Below the pieces are notes generated by a model, which worked only from the letters and a program-made list of their open reading frames with translations, was not told where the DNA came from and did no database searches. From Scatosoma sp048465415 (lineage in GTDB: Bacteria > Bacillota > Clostridia > Christensenellales > Borkfalkiaceae), in assembly GCA_048465415.1 (NCBI GenBank), contig DBFWLO010000008.1:221166-285165 (forward strand): a DNA stretch of 64,000 bases, in the 5' to 3' direction. Every line of letters starts with the position of its first letter. The stretch's first letter is position 1. Positions 41,324 to 50,010 of this stretch are shown piece after piece. A program made the translations under genes and the position numbers.

Positions 41324-42944
41324 AGTATTGTCGAGGATCGCCGCGTGCGTGGTGTGCACCTGCTTTTTTTACGTAGCGACGTATAAGTCGTTGGGCGCCA
41401 TGCAGCAGAGCGGCTATAAAAACGGAAAATTCTCGCGCTGGCTCAGACGGGGCGACAATCTGTACTATAATCGTCTCGCGCTCTGGGCGGGGCTGTCGCT
41501 GTTGTCCTCGGCGCTGTTCGCGCTCTGTTTCTCTTTTGCGGGCACGAAAGCGGCGCTCCTTCTTTCGGCGGTGCCCTTTCTCTTTTTCTGCGGGTTGTTT
41601 TGCGTCGCGGACAGGAAATACGCGCTCAAAGTCTCGGTCAAAAACACGGGGCGGGTAAAACGCCTCAGCGCCGTCTACATTCTTTTGACGGCGTGCGTTT
41701 CCTATCTCGTCGTCGCTCTCTGCGCCTTTGCGGGCAAACTGATCGCAAGCGATCTCTACTCGCTCTTTCAGTACCTTCCCTTCGCGCTGATGCCGCTGCT
41801 TTTGCCGTGGCTGCTGTGCGCGGCGAACGCGATCGACTCTCTCTACGAGACGCCGCGGAATCGGAAATACGTCAGACGCGCGGGACGGGTGCTCGACGAA
41901 ACGAAAATTCTCCGCGTGGCGGTGGTGGGCAGCTACGGCAAAACTTCCGTCAAAAATATTTTGAAGAGTATCCTTTCCGCCAGGTACGCGGTGGTGGAAA
42001 CGCCCGAATCGTACAATACGCCGATCGGCGTCGCCAAGACGGTGGAAAGCCCCGAATTTAAAGGCAAGGAAGTATTCCTCGCGGAGATGGGCGCGCGCCG
42101 CGTCGGAGACATAGAGGAACTTTGCAGGCTGGTGAAGCCGGACTTCGCCGTCTTTACGGGCGTGTGCGCGCAGCATATCGAAACGTTCGGTTCGGAGGAA
42201 AATATCCTCAAAGGCAAGAGCGAAATTTTGAAGAGCACTGCGAAAAAGGTCGTCTGCGGCGGCGAATTGAAGGAAAAGATCGCCGCGCTGCCGTTAGACG
42301 AGTTCACGCTTTCCGAAAAGGAAAAATGCGTGTACGCCGACTACGCGTCGCTGATCTCCGACTTGTCGCTCGACGCGGACGGCACTTCCTTCGCTCTCCG
42401 CCTGCACGGCCCCAAGTCGCCCGCCTTGCGGGTGCGCGTCCCGCTCCTGGGCAGACACTCGGCGGAAAACGTGGCGCTCGCGGCGCTTTTGGCGGCGGAG
42501 CTGGGACTCACGGACGAAGAGATCGCCAAGGGAATGGAAAATATCCGTCCCATACCCCATCGGCTCCAACTCATCGAAGCGAACGGGGTGCACATTCTCG
42601 ACGACAGCTATAACTCCAATCCCCGCGGCGCGGCGGAGGCGGCGGAAGCGCTGAAACGTTTCCCCGGCCGCAAGATCGTCGTCACGCCGGGGCTCGTGGA
42701 AACGGGGATCCTCGACGAAAAGCTCAACGGCGAACTCGGCGCGGAATTGACGGAACTCGATCTCGTGATTCTGGTCGGCGACACGCTCGTGGGCGCGGTC
42801 AAAGCGGGTTATCTCGCCGCGGGCGGCGACGAGGAAAAGCTCGTCGTCTTCCCGACGCTCCGGGAAGCCCAGACGCATTTGAGCGAGATTTTGGAGACGG
42901 GCGACGCGGTGCTTTTCCTCAACGATTTGCCCGATGCCTACTAA
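41316..42944 (+). CDS. Membrane-anchored MurF-like Mur ligase
   Basis: A 542-residue protein. The first 170 residues hold about five membrane segments (residues 7-20, 55-75, 80-97, 115-135, 150-170). The ligase part begins after the RNRKYVRRAG segment: the ATP-binding P-loop is VGSYGKTSVKN (about 209-219), then a central domain with AEMGARRVGDIEELC, and a C-terminal domain with DDSYNSNPRG (about 430-439), the MurF signature. MurF adds D-Ala-D-Ala to UDP-MurNAc-tripeptide. The membrane domain is a fusion found in some Clostridia; classical MurF is cytosolic at about 450 residues. The ddl gene follows 200 bp later. Confidence 0.85.
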   Translation: MGEVLSRIAACVVCTCFFYVATYKSLGAMQQSGYKNGKFSRWLRRGDNLYYNRLALWAGLSLLSSALFALCFSFAGTKAALLLSAVPFLFFCGLFCVADRKYALKVSVKNTGRVKRLSAVYILLTACVSYLVVALCAFAGKLIASDLYSLFQYLPFALMPLLLPWLLCAANAIDSLYETPRNRKYVRRAGRVLDETKILRVAVVGSYGKTSVKNILKSILSARYAVVETPESYNTPIGVAKTVESPEFKGKEVFLAEMGARRVGDIEELCRLVKPDFAVFTGVCAQHIETFGSEENILKGKSEILKSTAKKVVCGGELKEKIAALPLDEFTLSEKEKCVYADYASLISDLSLDADGTSFALRLHGPKSPALRVRVPLLGRHSAENVALAALLAAELGLTDEEIAKGMENIRPIPHRLQLIEANGVHILDDSYNSNPRGAAEAAEALKRFPGRKIVVTPGLVETGILDEKLNGELGAELTELDLVILVGDTLVGAVKAGYLAAGGDEEKLVVFPTLREAQTHLSEILETGDAVLFLNDLPDAY

Positions 42945-42966
42945 AATGTGAAAATGCCTTCTTTCC

Positions 42967-43075
42967 CTTATGCCGTAAGGGAAATAGCCCGCTTTTTGCG
43001 TCGATTTGCGACAGCGTTTTTCCCCGTTTTTCAAAAAATGAGAGTAATTGCCCGCAAACCCTTACGGCATAAGGG
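42967..43075. repeat. Pair of 17-bp inverted palindromes
   Basis: CCCTTATGCCGTAAGGG (42967-42983) and its exact complement CCCTTACGGCATAAGGG (43059-43075), 75 bp apart. Each copy is itself a hairpin with a six-pair stem (CCCTTA/TAAGGG). The pair can also fold into one long stem. TTGACA follows at 43087-43092 but without a clear -10. Confidence 0.85.
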
Positions 43076-43147
43076 ATTGAGGATAGTTGACAAGAAGAAA
43101 AAGACGATACACCAAAGCGAAAAAATCTTCTGCGGAGGTGTATTTTT

Positions 43148-44401
43148 ATGCTTAGAATTGCAATTTTATTCGGCGGAAAATCTTGTGAAAACGAGATTTC
43201 CGTACTGACGGGCGTATTCGTACTCAATCTTTTAGACAAGGAAAAGTACCTTCCCGTGCCGGTGTATATCCATACCGACGGCAGTATGTATACCTCGGCG
43301 AAGATGATCGATCTGAACGTTTTCAAGAAGCGGGACTATTCCTCTTTCGAGCGGATATTTTTCGACGGAGGCAGCATGTACGCGTTCAGCGGCAAAGCGA
43401 AGGTGAAAAACCGGGGGAAGATAGACGCGGCGATCAACTGCTGCCACGGCGGGCTGGGGGAAGGGGGCGGGATTTCGGCGCTCATGCAGCTCAACGAGAT
43501 CCCGCTCGCCTCGCCGGAGCTTACGGCTTCGGGCATGTTCATGGACAAAACCTTGACGAAGCTGGTGGCGAAGGCTTTGAACGTGCCCACGGTAGAATAC
43601 ATACGCGTGAACGAGAGCGATTATAACCGCCGCGGCAGATTTTTACTGAAAAACATCGAATCGCGCCTGAAATACCCGGTGGTGATAAAGCCGGCGCATC
43701 TGGGCTCGTCGATCGGGATTTCGGTGGCGGAAACGGAGGAGGAAGCGGCGCAGGCGATCGAAGCGGCGTTCTATCTCGACGACCGCGTCGTCATCGAAAA
43801 GTATCTGCGCAATAAACGGGATATAAACTGCGCGGCCTACTCTCTCGGGGGGGATATCTACGTTTCCGAACCGGAGGAAGCGGCTTCGGGGGATAAGATC
43901 TATTCCTTTGCGGATAAGTATTTGAAGAGCGGCGAACGTCCTCATTCCGTCGGCCGTCCGACGGTATACCCGGAGCAGGGGAGCGACGACGAAGATGCTG
44001 ATGCACAGATTGCCGCCGCGGACGCGGGCGGAGGCGAGTCCGCGGAAACCGTTCCTTCTGTCCAAAAAAGCGCGGGCACGGCCGCGGCGATGGCGAATTC
44101 GACGCGGGAAACGATCCGTTCGTACACGCGGACGTTATATAAACGCATGAATCTCAAAGGCATCGTGCGCATGGATTTTCTGCTTTGCGACGGCAAAATT
44201 TATTTGGGCGAAGTCAATACGGTTCCCGGCTCGCTCGCCTATTATCTGTTCTGCGAGCATATTTCCGACGCGAAAAATCTCTTTTCCGCGCTTCTCGACG
44301 ACGCTTTGAAAAACGCCGAGGAGGGGCAAAAGCGGGTGATCACCACGGGGATTCTGCAATCGGTCTCGGTGAGCGGCAAACGCGGCGGCGTGCGTTTATA
44401 A
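43148..44401 (+). CDS. ddl: D-alanine--D-alanine ligase with internal low-complexity insertion
   Basis: A 417-residue ATP-grasp ligase starting LRIAILFGGKSCENEISVLTG in two motifs. HGGLGEGGGISALMQ (about 98-112), VIKPAHLGSSIGISV (about 179-193) and LGEVNTVPGSLAYY (about 355-368) are conserved. It joins two D-alanines for peptidoglycan precursors. After the FADKYL segment (about 252-257) about 50 residues rich in Asp, Glu, Ala, Gly and Ser are inserted before TRETIRSYTR. This position is the active-site omega-loop region in relatives, and the insertion makes the protein about 50 residues longer than usual. GGAGGTG precedes the ATG. Confidence 0.93.
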   Translation: MLRIAILFGGKSCENEISVLTGVFVLNLLDKEKYLPVPVYIHTDGSMYTSAKMIDLNVFKKRDYSSFERIFFDGGSMYAFSGKAKVKNRGKIDAAINCCHGGLGEGGGISALMQLNEIPLASPELTASGMFMDKTLTKLVAKALNVPTVEYIRVNESDYNRRGRFLLKNIESRLKYPVVIKPAHLGSSIGISVAETEEEAAQAIEAAFYLDDRVVIEKYLRNKRDINCAAYSLGGDIYVSEPEEAASGDKIYSFADKYLKSGERPHSVGRPTVYPEQGSDDEDADAQIAAADAGGGESAETVPSVQKSAGTAAAMANSTRETIRSYTRTLYKRMNLKGIVRMDFLLCDGKIYLGEVNTVPGSLAYYLFCEHISDAKNLFSALLDDALKNAEEGQKRVITTGILQSVSVSGKRGGVRL

Positions 44402-44410
44402 TCGAACGAA

Positions 44411-44449
44411 AAAACTCTCCCGGCGCTTAAAAGGGCGCGGGAGAGTTTT
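44411..44449 (+). terminator. Bidirectional terminator after ddl
   Basis: AAAACTCTCCC (44411-44421) with GGGAGAGTTTT (44439-44449), inner GCGC/GCGC. The convergent BclA-like gene ends at 44454. Confidence 0.85.
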
Positions 44450-44453
44450 GCCG

Positions 44454-45095
44454 TCAGGCAAGGCGGACGATGAGCAAAGAAGCGTTGACGCCGACGGCGC
44501 CGGCGGCGTTCACGGAGAGCGTGACCGCGCTGCCCGTCTCGTTGACGAGTTCGAGGGTGCTGTTTGCCGCCGCCGTAACGACGGCGAAGCCGGGAGTGAG
44601 TATGCGAATGGCGGGGCCGGTCGCGCCGGCCGCGGAACCGTAACTCGTACCCGGGACGGGGGCGCCGTCGAGGGAGAGGGAAAATTGATTGGCGGCGGTG
44701 CCCGTAACGCTGAACCATACGCCGTACGTCCCCGCCTCCGCGATCGTGACCGCCGTGCTTCCCGGCGTATGTTCGATACCGCCGTAAAGGGCGCCGTTAT
44801 TGCCGAACGCGACAGGTTGGGCGGTGTCGACCGTCTGCGCGGCGTTATTATAAAGATACGCATAGGCAGGTACGGGAACGGGGTTAGGCTCGGGCGCCGG
44901 ATTCACCGCGCTTCTCGCCGTTTGATACACGATTCGGCAGCGGGGCGGCGGGCACGGGCGACAAGGAAAGCAGGGACAGGGCGCGTAAGAGACGCACCAA
45001 CCGTTGCGTGAAACGGCGCCCGTATCCCCGTCCGCGGCGCGGGGCTCTTGTCCGAACCGCTGCCTTTTGCGGAGATTCCCGAAATTATTGATCAT
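44454..45095 (-). CDS. BclA-C-like spore-surface protein without collagen repeats
   Basis: From ATG 45095 (AAGAGG, 9 nt) the protein is 213 residues. The N-terminal 70 residues are hydrophilic, then a Cys/Pro-rich stretch (CPCFPCRPCPPPRC) and a short PEPNPVPVP linker. The C-terminal 140 residues match the TNF-like trimeric domain of BclA exosporium glycoproteins: YLYNNAAQTVDTAQPVAFG, HTPGSTAVTIAEAGTYGVWF split, GAPVPGTSYGS and NASLLIVRL. Classical BclA has a long Gly-X-Y collagen-like stalk; here it is absent and a short Pro/Cys segment takes its place. A spore coat or exosporium location is inferred. Confidence 0.8.
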   Translation of the reverse strand: MINNFGNLRKRQRFGQEPRAADGDTGAVSRNGWCVSYAPCPCFPCRPCPPPRCRIVYQTARSAVNPAPEPNPVPVPAYAYLYNNAAQTVDTAQPVAFGNNGALYGGIEHTPGSTAVTIAEAGTYGVWFSVTGTAANQFSLSLDGAPVPGTSYGSAAGATGPAIRILTPGFAVVTAAANSTLELVNETGSAVTLSVNAAGAVGVNASLLIVRLA

Positions 45096-45283
45096 CTTTG
45101 AAAACCTCTTCTTTGGAATATTCGGCCGAACAGCGGCAAAAAACTGCCGCCGCAAAATTTCGGCTCACTCTATTCTATTCTCCGCCGTGGCCGCCGCGTT
45201 CCCAGCCGAGGCGGGGACGGACGGAAAGAAAAAACGAGGCGCGGGTTTTCGGGAAAGATTATGCGATATTCCGCTCGAAATCA

Positions 45284-45312
45284 TTGCTTTTTCCGCGTTT
45301 TTTTGCTATACT
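45284..45312 (+). promoter_or_regulatory. Promoter for obgE
   Basis: TTGCTT (45284-45289), 17-bp spacer, TATACT (45307-45312), 36 bp before the ATG. The remaining 45096-45283 gap shows no other gene. Confidence 0.7.
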
Positions 45313-45348
45313 AAACATAAAGAGTATTTTTAAAAGAGAAGGAAAAAT

Positions 45349-46629
45349 ATGGCGAACGGTGAATTTACCGATAAAGTTAAAATTTTAATCAAGGCGGGCG
45401 ACGGCGGCGACGGAATGAATTCCTTCAAGGCTTACAAAGGCAAGCCCGCGTGCGGACCGGACGGCGGCGACGGCGGCCGGGGCGGCGACGTCTATTTCGT
45501 CGGCGACAAGGATATGAACGATCTGTTTTCCTTTCGCTTCACCTCGAAGTTTTTCGCCGAGGACGGCGAACGGGGCGGCACCAATCAATGCTTCGGCAGG
45601 GGCGGGAAAAACGTATACATCAAAGTCCCGCTCGGGACATTGGTGCGCGACGCGGAGACGGGCAGGCTCATTTGCGACGTGTTCGAGGACGAAAAGGAAA
45701 TCCTCGTGGCGCGGGGCGGGAACGGCGGCAAGGGCAACGTCCGCTTCACCACCGCCCGGCGGCACGCGCCGAACTTCGCGCAAAAGGGCGAAAAGGTCAG
45801 GCAGCACGCCGTCGTGCTCGAAATGAAAGTGATCGCCGACGTCGGACTCGTCGGCTTCCCCAACGTGGGCAAGAGCACGCTGCTCAGCAAGATCTCCGCC
45901 GCCCGCCCCAAGATCGCCAATTATCATTTCACCACCCTTTCTCCCAATCTCGGCGTCGTCCGCTATTACGACAAATCGTTCGTCGCGGCGGATATCCCGG
46001 GACTCATCGAGGGGGCGGCACAGGGCGCGGGGCTCGGTCACGATTTCCTGCGCCATATCGAACGCACACGTATGCTCTGCCACGTCGTGGATATTTCCGG
46101 CTGCGAGGGACGCGATCCGATCGAGGATTTCCGGAAGATCAACGAAGAACTCAAAGATTACAGCGAAAAACTGGCGGCGCTGCCGCAGCTGATCGTCTGC
46201 AACAAATGCGACGTCTTCGGCGCGGAGGAAAATCTCAAAACTTTCAAAAAGAAATACGGCAGAAAGTACAAAATCTTCCCCGTCACCGCCGTCACCGGCG
46301 AGGGGACGCGCGAGCTCATCGAGGGGATTTTCGACGTGCTCAAAGACCTGCCCCCCGTCGAGCCTGTCCGACCGGACGAGGAGTTCGAGTATACCTCCAA
46401 CGACAACCTCGATTTCGAGATCTACCGGGACGAAAACGGAGCGTTCGTGGTCGTCGGCGGTTTGGTGGACATGCTCTGCCGCAACGTCGTCCTCAACAAT
46501 CCCGATTCCATGCTCTATTTCCAAAAGGTGCTGCGACTGCGCGGCGTCATCAAAAAACTGACCGCCGCCGGTTGCAAGGAAGGAGACACCGTCTCCATCG
46601 GCGACGTGGAATTCGAGTTTGTTCCCTGA
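45349..46629 (+). CDS. obgE: GTPase ObgE/CgtA
   Basis: A 426-residue protein with all three domains. The glycine-rich Obg fold covers about 1-158 (FTDKVKILIKAGDGGDG). The GTPase domain has G1 GFPNVGKSTLLS (about 168-179), G3 DIPGLIEGA, and G4 CNKCD (about 285-289; Cys for the usual Lys neighbour is common). The OCT domain spans about 345-426. Obg binds the 50S subunit and couples ribosome assembly with stress and sporulation onset. The promoter is directly upstream. Confidence 0.97.
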   Translation: MANGEFTDKVKILIKAGDGGDGMNSFKAYKGKPACGPDGGDGGRGGDVYFVGDKDMNDLFSFRFTSKFFAEDGERGGTNQCFGRGGKNVYIKVPLGTLVRDAETGRLICDVFEDEKEILVARGGNGGKGNVRFTTARRHAPNFAQKGEKVRQHAVVLEMKVIADVGLVGFPNVGKSTLLSKISAARPKIANYHFTTLSPNLGVVRYYDKSFVAADIPGLIEGAAQGAGLGHDFLRHIERTRMLCHVVDISGCEGRDPIEDFRKINEELKDYSEKLAALPQLIVCNKCDVFGAEENLKTFKKKYGRKYKIFPVTAVTGEGTRELIEGIFDVLKDLPPVEPVRPDEEFEYTSNDNLDFEIYRDENGAFVVVGGLVDMLCRNVVLNNPDSMLYFQKVLRLRGVIKKLTAAGCKEGDTVSIGDVEFEFVP

Positions 46630-46723
46630 CGGGAGTCCGGTTTTTCCGATCGGGAGCGTGCGGACGCTTTAAAAGGGAACGAAAAAAATTTACAAACGGA
46701 GAAACCCCGGAGAGGGAAAAATT

Positions 46724-48247
46724 ATGGAAACAGGATTGAAGGCGTTTTTTTACGATTATAAATATTACCTCCTGCCCGAGAACTGCGAAAGCGTCGAGGA
46801 CGTGAAAAAACTCAGAAGTACGGAAGTCAGGCGTTTGAAAGAAGAAAACTGCATGGCGCCCAATTTCGTCTGCGAGAGTATCGAGACGGAATTTTTGACC
46901 ATCGAGGTCCCCGACCGCGTTTTTGCGGCGACCGTCAATCTCTGCACGAGAGAGGAATACGACGTTCTGCTCGGGAAACAGGTGGAAAAGCGCTGCCCAG
47001 GCTGTGCGAGATTCGGCGGCGGGGCGGACGATCTCACCGGACATCACCGGGAGATGTCTTTGGAAGGGGTATGTTATTCGCGGGAGACGAAAGGGGAAGC
47101 CTATTCGTTCGGCCGGTGCGCGCGGTGGTTCTCTTTCGAGATCGCCGAGTCGGTCAACGTCTTGGCGGAATACATCGACAAGGGAGATCAGAAAAGCGTT
47201 GGCAAGCTCGTAAACGGGCTTCTCACGCAGTTTTTTCCGCCTGTCGACGTATACGGCGGCGTAGCGGAAGGAAGATACTGTCTTTGTCTGAGCGAAAACG
47301 CCTATTCCCGGCACGGGGTGCGTCTGATCGTGAAGATGCTCGCGGACACCGCGAATCACCCTTCTTCGCCTCTCGCGCAAGCGGGCTGGACGGTGTATCC
47401 CTATTTCCCCAAAGGCATCTATTTCCCCGCGCTGCGGCCGAATTATTTCAAGCGCCCGCCCAAACTTTTTTACGCGGATAATCCCGAGGACGACGGCGCG
47501 GAAATCGTCGTTTACGAAAAGGGCTCCGACGAGTGGAGCCCCCGCAGGGCGGCGAGCCGCAAGAGCGCCCTCTACAAATTTTTATGTCACTATATCGGAG
47601 AAGATATCCTGCTTGCGGGCAGTTCTTCCATCTCCGTCACGGGAACTCTTCCCGGGGACAAGCGGGCGGCGGACGCGGAAGAGCTTGCCCGACTGGTGGA
47701 AGCGCGGGCAAGGGCGTTTTTCCAAAACGAGCCTCTCTTTCCGCCGCCCCTCTATCTGCAATCGGACGGGGCGCAGGTCGACGCCCTGCCCTATAAAGAA
47801 AATACGCGCACCTGGGTGACCTTGTGTCCCGAATTCAGCCCCGAGCGGCTGCCCGAAGAACCCGAGTCCAACAATACCGTTTTCGAGGCTCTCGGTATCG
47901 TCTACGCCTATATCTATCTCCCCGGCAGATTCATAGACGGGCTGGATATGGAGAAAAAAGAAACGCTGGACTGGTATCTCGGACATGCCGGGGAGTATCC
48001 CGAACCGATCACGGAACCCGGTTCCTGGGAGATATTCGTCAAAGGCGCGGGATTCGTGCTCATGCCCGACGGCATGTGCAACGATTATATGGTATTCGAC
48101 GAAAAGGAATTTTTCCGTGTCCTGCGCAATCTCGCGCCCGTCCTCGAAGGGCTGCACGCCAAGATCGTCACGGTGAAAAAGGACGGCGTGATCGTCTATG
48201 AGCCCGGCTATGTGATCCGTCCCGAGGATTCCGGAATTTGCAGCTGA
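46724..48247 (+). CDS. Unrecognised 507-residue protein between obgE and yhbY
   Basis: No signal peptide or membrane segment is visible and I do not recognise any domain. The first 90 residues are rich in acidic and aromatic residues (AFFYDYKYYLLPENCESVEDV split). A Cys pair with Gly-rich follow-up, RCPGCARFGGG (about 89-99), with later HH and Cys-Arg motifs, could bind a metal. The middle region (about 230-300) has many aromatic and proline residues. Codon use and GC content look like its neighbours. It may be a soluble cytosolic protein, and its position in a conserved ribosome-assembly neighbourhood suggests a related role only by association. Confidence 0.75.
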   Translation: METGLKAFFYDYKYYLLPENCESVEDVKKLRSTEVRRLKEENCMAPNFVCESIETEFLTIEVPDRVFAATVNLCTREEYDVLLGKQVEKRCPGCARFGGGADDLTGHHREMSLEGVCYSRETKGEAYSFGRCARWFSFEIAESVNVLAEYIDKGDQKSVGKLVNGLLTQFFPPVDVYGGVAEGRYCLCLSENAYSRHGVRLIVKMLADTANHPSSPLAQAGWTVYPYFPKGIYFPALRPNYFKRPPKLFYADNPEDDGAEIVVYEKGSDEWSPRRAASRKSALYKFLCHYIGEDILLAGSSSISVTGTLPGDKRAADAEELARLVEARARAFFQNEPLFPPPLYLQSDGAQVDALPYKENTRTWVTLCPEFSPERLPEEPESNNTVFEALGIVYAYIYLPGRFIDGLDMEKKETLDWYLGHAGEYPEPITEPGSWEIFVKGAGFVLMPDGMCNDYMVFDEKEFFRVLRNLAPVLEGLHAKIVTVKKDGVIVYEPGYVIRPEDSGICS

Positions 48248-48371
48248 AACGGCCGACGGGAAAAAATTATTGTCCATTATCAAAAAGGCGCGGGGCAGGG
48301 CTGCGTTCACCGGGAAAAACGGGGAACCTCCTTTTTGTCCCGCGAAACATAAACCATCAGGAGAAAATCAA

Positions 48372-48692
48372 ATGACGGAACATACGGTTACCGGTAAACA
48401 GATCACCAGCAAACAGAGAAGCAGGCTCAAAGCCATCGCGGCGAATTTACAGCCCGTGACGCAGATCGGCAAAGGAGGGGTGACGGACAATCTCTTGAAA
48501 ACCCTTTCCGACGCGCTCGAAGCGCACGAGATCATCAAGGTGAGCATTCTCTCCAACGTCGACGAGGACGCGAAAAATCTCGCGGAAAACGTCGCCGATC
48601 TCCTCGACGCGATTCCCGTCGCGGTGATCGGCAGAAAAGCTATCTTTTACCGCCGCTCTTCGCGGGATAATTTCCTGCACCTCGAATTCTGA
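48372..48692 (+). CDS. yhbY: CRM-domain RNA-binding protein YhbY
   Basis: From ATG 48372 (AGGAGA 8 nt upstream) the protein is 106 residues, the family size. LTSKQRSRLKAIAANLQP-type start appears as ITSKQRSRLKAIAANLQP (about 10-27), and GKGGVTDNLLKTLSDALEAHE split follows with the CRM GxxG loop. YhbY binds 50S precursor. An upstream in-frame start at 48270 adds unconserved residues and is rejected. It normally follows obgE directly; here the unknown 507-residue gene lies between. Confidence 0.9.
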   Translation: MTEHTVTGKQITSKQRSRLKAIAANLQPVTQIGKGGVTDNLLKTLSDALEAHEIIKVSILSNVDEDAKNLAENVADLLDAIPVAVIGRKAIFYRRSSRDNFLHLEF

Positions 48693-48777
48693 GGCCCGGC
48701 TTTCTCGCTTTTCGCGTTTAAAAAGGAAAAAGTTGCTTTATAAATAAAACATCGAATCAAACAAAAAGGTGAGTGCT

Positions 48778-49488
48778 ATGAACGATTGCGAAAATAAACA
48801 AGATTATGAGGAATGCGTAACGGCGGAAAAAGAAGGAAGAAGCGAGGCGCGGCCGGCGGACGCAGAACCGCAGGCCGGGGCGCAGACGGACGGGACGCAG
48901 GCCGGACAAGAAAACGCGCCGGCGGCCGGGGAGACGTGCGAACCCGCGGAGGAGGAGACGGCGAACGGCAAAGAGGGCGAGGACATGGAGAAACCGGACA
49001 GAGAAGGAAAGGAGAAGGGACGCGGCCGACGCGAACTGCAACAAGCCAGGGAAGAAGCGGAAAAGTGGAAGTCGGAAGCGGAGGAGCTGAAACGGAAATG
49101 GTACGCCGTGACCGCGGAATACGATAATTACCGCCGCCGTACCCAGAATCAGGCCGCTCAAAAATACGCCGAGGGACGCAGCGACGTCATCGCCGCGCTG
49201 TTCGGGATCGGAGACAATCTCGAACGCGCCCTTTCCGCCTGCGCCGATCCGCAGACGCGGCAGGGCGTGGAAATGGTTCTCAAAAGCTATAAAAAAGTGC
49301 TCGAAGGCGAAGGCGTCGAAGAACTCGATCCCACCGGGCAGCCGTTCGACGCCGCCGTCGCCGAAGCGATTATGGCCGTTCCCGCCGAAACGGGCGAAGC
49401 GGCCGGCGTCGTCAAACAGGTGTACGTCAAGGGCTACAAGCGCGGGGAGAAAATCCTCCGTTACGCGCAGGTCATCGTCACTCAATAA
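48778..49488 (+). CDS. grpE: Nucleotide exchange factor GrpE
   Basis: From ATG 48778 the protein is 236 residues. AAAGGTG lies 8 nt upstream; a GTG at 48769 is the alternative and is within the ribosome site. The N-terminal 90 residues are long, low-complexity and acidic. A coiled coil (about 85-125) is followed by KWYAVTAEYDNYRRRT and the beta domain ending in KGYKRGEKILRYAQVIVT in two motifs. GrpE releases ADP from DnaK. hrcA, usual upstream, is absent, and no CIRCE element is seen. dnaK follows after an 880-bp interval. Confidence 0.93.
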   Translation: MNDCENKQDYEECVTAEKEGRSEARPADAEPQAGAQTDGTQAGQENAPAAGETCEPAEEETANGKEGEDMEKPDREGKEKGRGRRELQQAREEAEKWKSEAEELKRKWYAVTAEYDNYRRRTQNQAAQKYAEGRSDVIAALFGIGDNLERALSACADPQTRQGVEMVLKSYKKVLEGEGVEELDPTGQPFDAAVAEAIMAVPAETGEAAGVVKQVYVKGYKRGEKILRYAQVIVTQ

Positions 49489-49520
49489 GCGGCCGCCTAT
49501 TAAAACTTTCCTGAAAAAAA

Positions 49521-49570
49521 CCTCCCGCGCCGCTTTTTTCGGCGGGACGGGAGGCGCATTGTTTTTTTGG
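49521..49570. terminator. Hairpin between grpE and the XRE gene
   Basis: CCTCCCG (49521-49527) with CGGGAGG (49548-49554), inner GCCG/CGGC. On the minus strand it is followed by a run of seven T, so it terminates the XRE gene leftward. On the plus strand a T-run lies six bases after it. Confidence 0.75.
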
Positions 49571-49698
49571 ACGCGCGGCGCGCAGAGCGGACGGGGAAAA
49601 GCTTTTTTAAGTCCGAGCGGACGGGAAAACGCAGGCGGCGCGGGAATCGGGAAAGCTGCCGCCGGGCGTGCGAAAACGCCGGCAGCATCTACGCGAGG

Positions 49699-49950
49699 TC
49701 AGCAGTCGTCGAGGCCGAACAGTTCGTTCGGCGTGACGCCGAAGTGCGTGTAAAGAGCCAGAATATTTTCATAGGAGGGTTTCTTTTTTCCGCGCAGCCA
49801 TTGCCCTACCGTGGTTTGATTGACGCACAATTCCCGCGCCAGTTTTTCCTGGCTCAGATTGTGCTCGATCATCAGCTGCTTTATCACTTCGCTGTATGTC
49901 ATCGTCTTTGGAGAAAGATCTTTTTCAAGGACAAGATCTTCGATTACCAT
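49699..49950 (-). CDS. XRE-family regulator
   Basis: From ATG 49950 the protein is 83 residues; ATG at 49902 would give 67 and also fits, as neither has a clear ribosome site. The HTH core is EVIKQLMIEHNLSQEKLARE, NQTTVGQWLRGKK, ending NELFGLDD. The N-terminal 15 residues are not part of the domain. It is divergent from the + strand promoter at 49976 and that promoter carries a palindrome, so it may be repressor of the RNA or transcript at 50005. The gap from grpE (49489-49698) contains only a hairpin. Confidence 0.8.
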   Translation of the reverse strand: MVIEDLVLEKDLSPKTMTYSEVIKQLMIEHNLSQEKLARELCVNQTTVGQWLRGKKKPSYENILALYTHFGVTPNELFGLDDC

Positions 49951-49975
49951 TTTACCAAATTTTGGAAATTTTGGC

Positions 49976-50004
49976 TTGACATAAGTCAAAAGACCTGATA
50001 TAAT
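49976..50004 (+). promoter_or_regulatory. Promoter with overlapping palindrome
   Basis: TTGACA (49976-49981), 17-bp spacer, TATAAT (49999-50004). The perfect half-site pair TTGAC-ATAA-GTCAA (49976-49989) starts at the -35 box. It also lies in front of the divergent XRE gene. Confidence 0.78.
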
Positions 50005-50010
50005 GAAGTA

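Noticed and set aside
43087..43115. Promoter for ddl
   Set aside because: TTGACA is good at 43087, but no -10 box at the right spacing is found.
45450..46739. 429-codon frame overlapping obgE
   Set aside because: Same strand, other frame; arginine-rich product with no domain, while obgE is clear.
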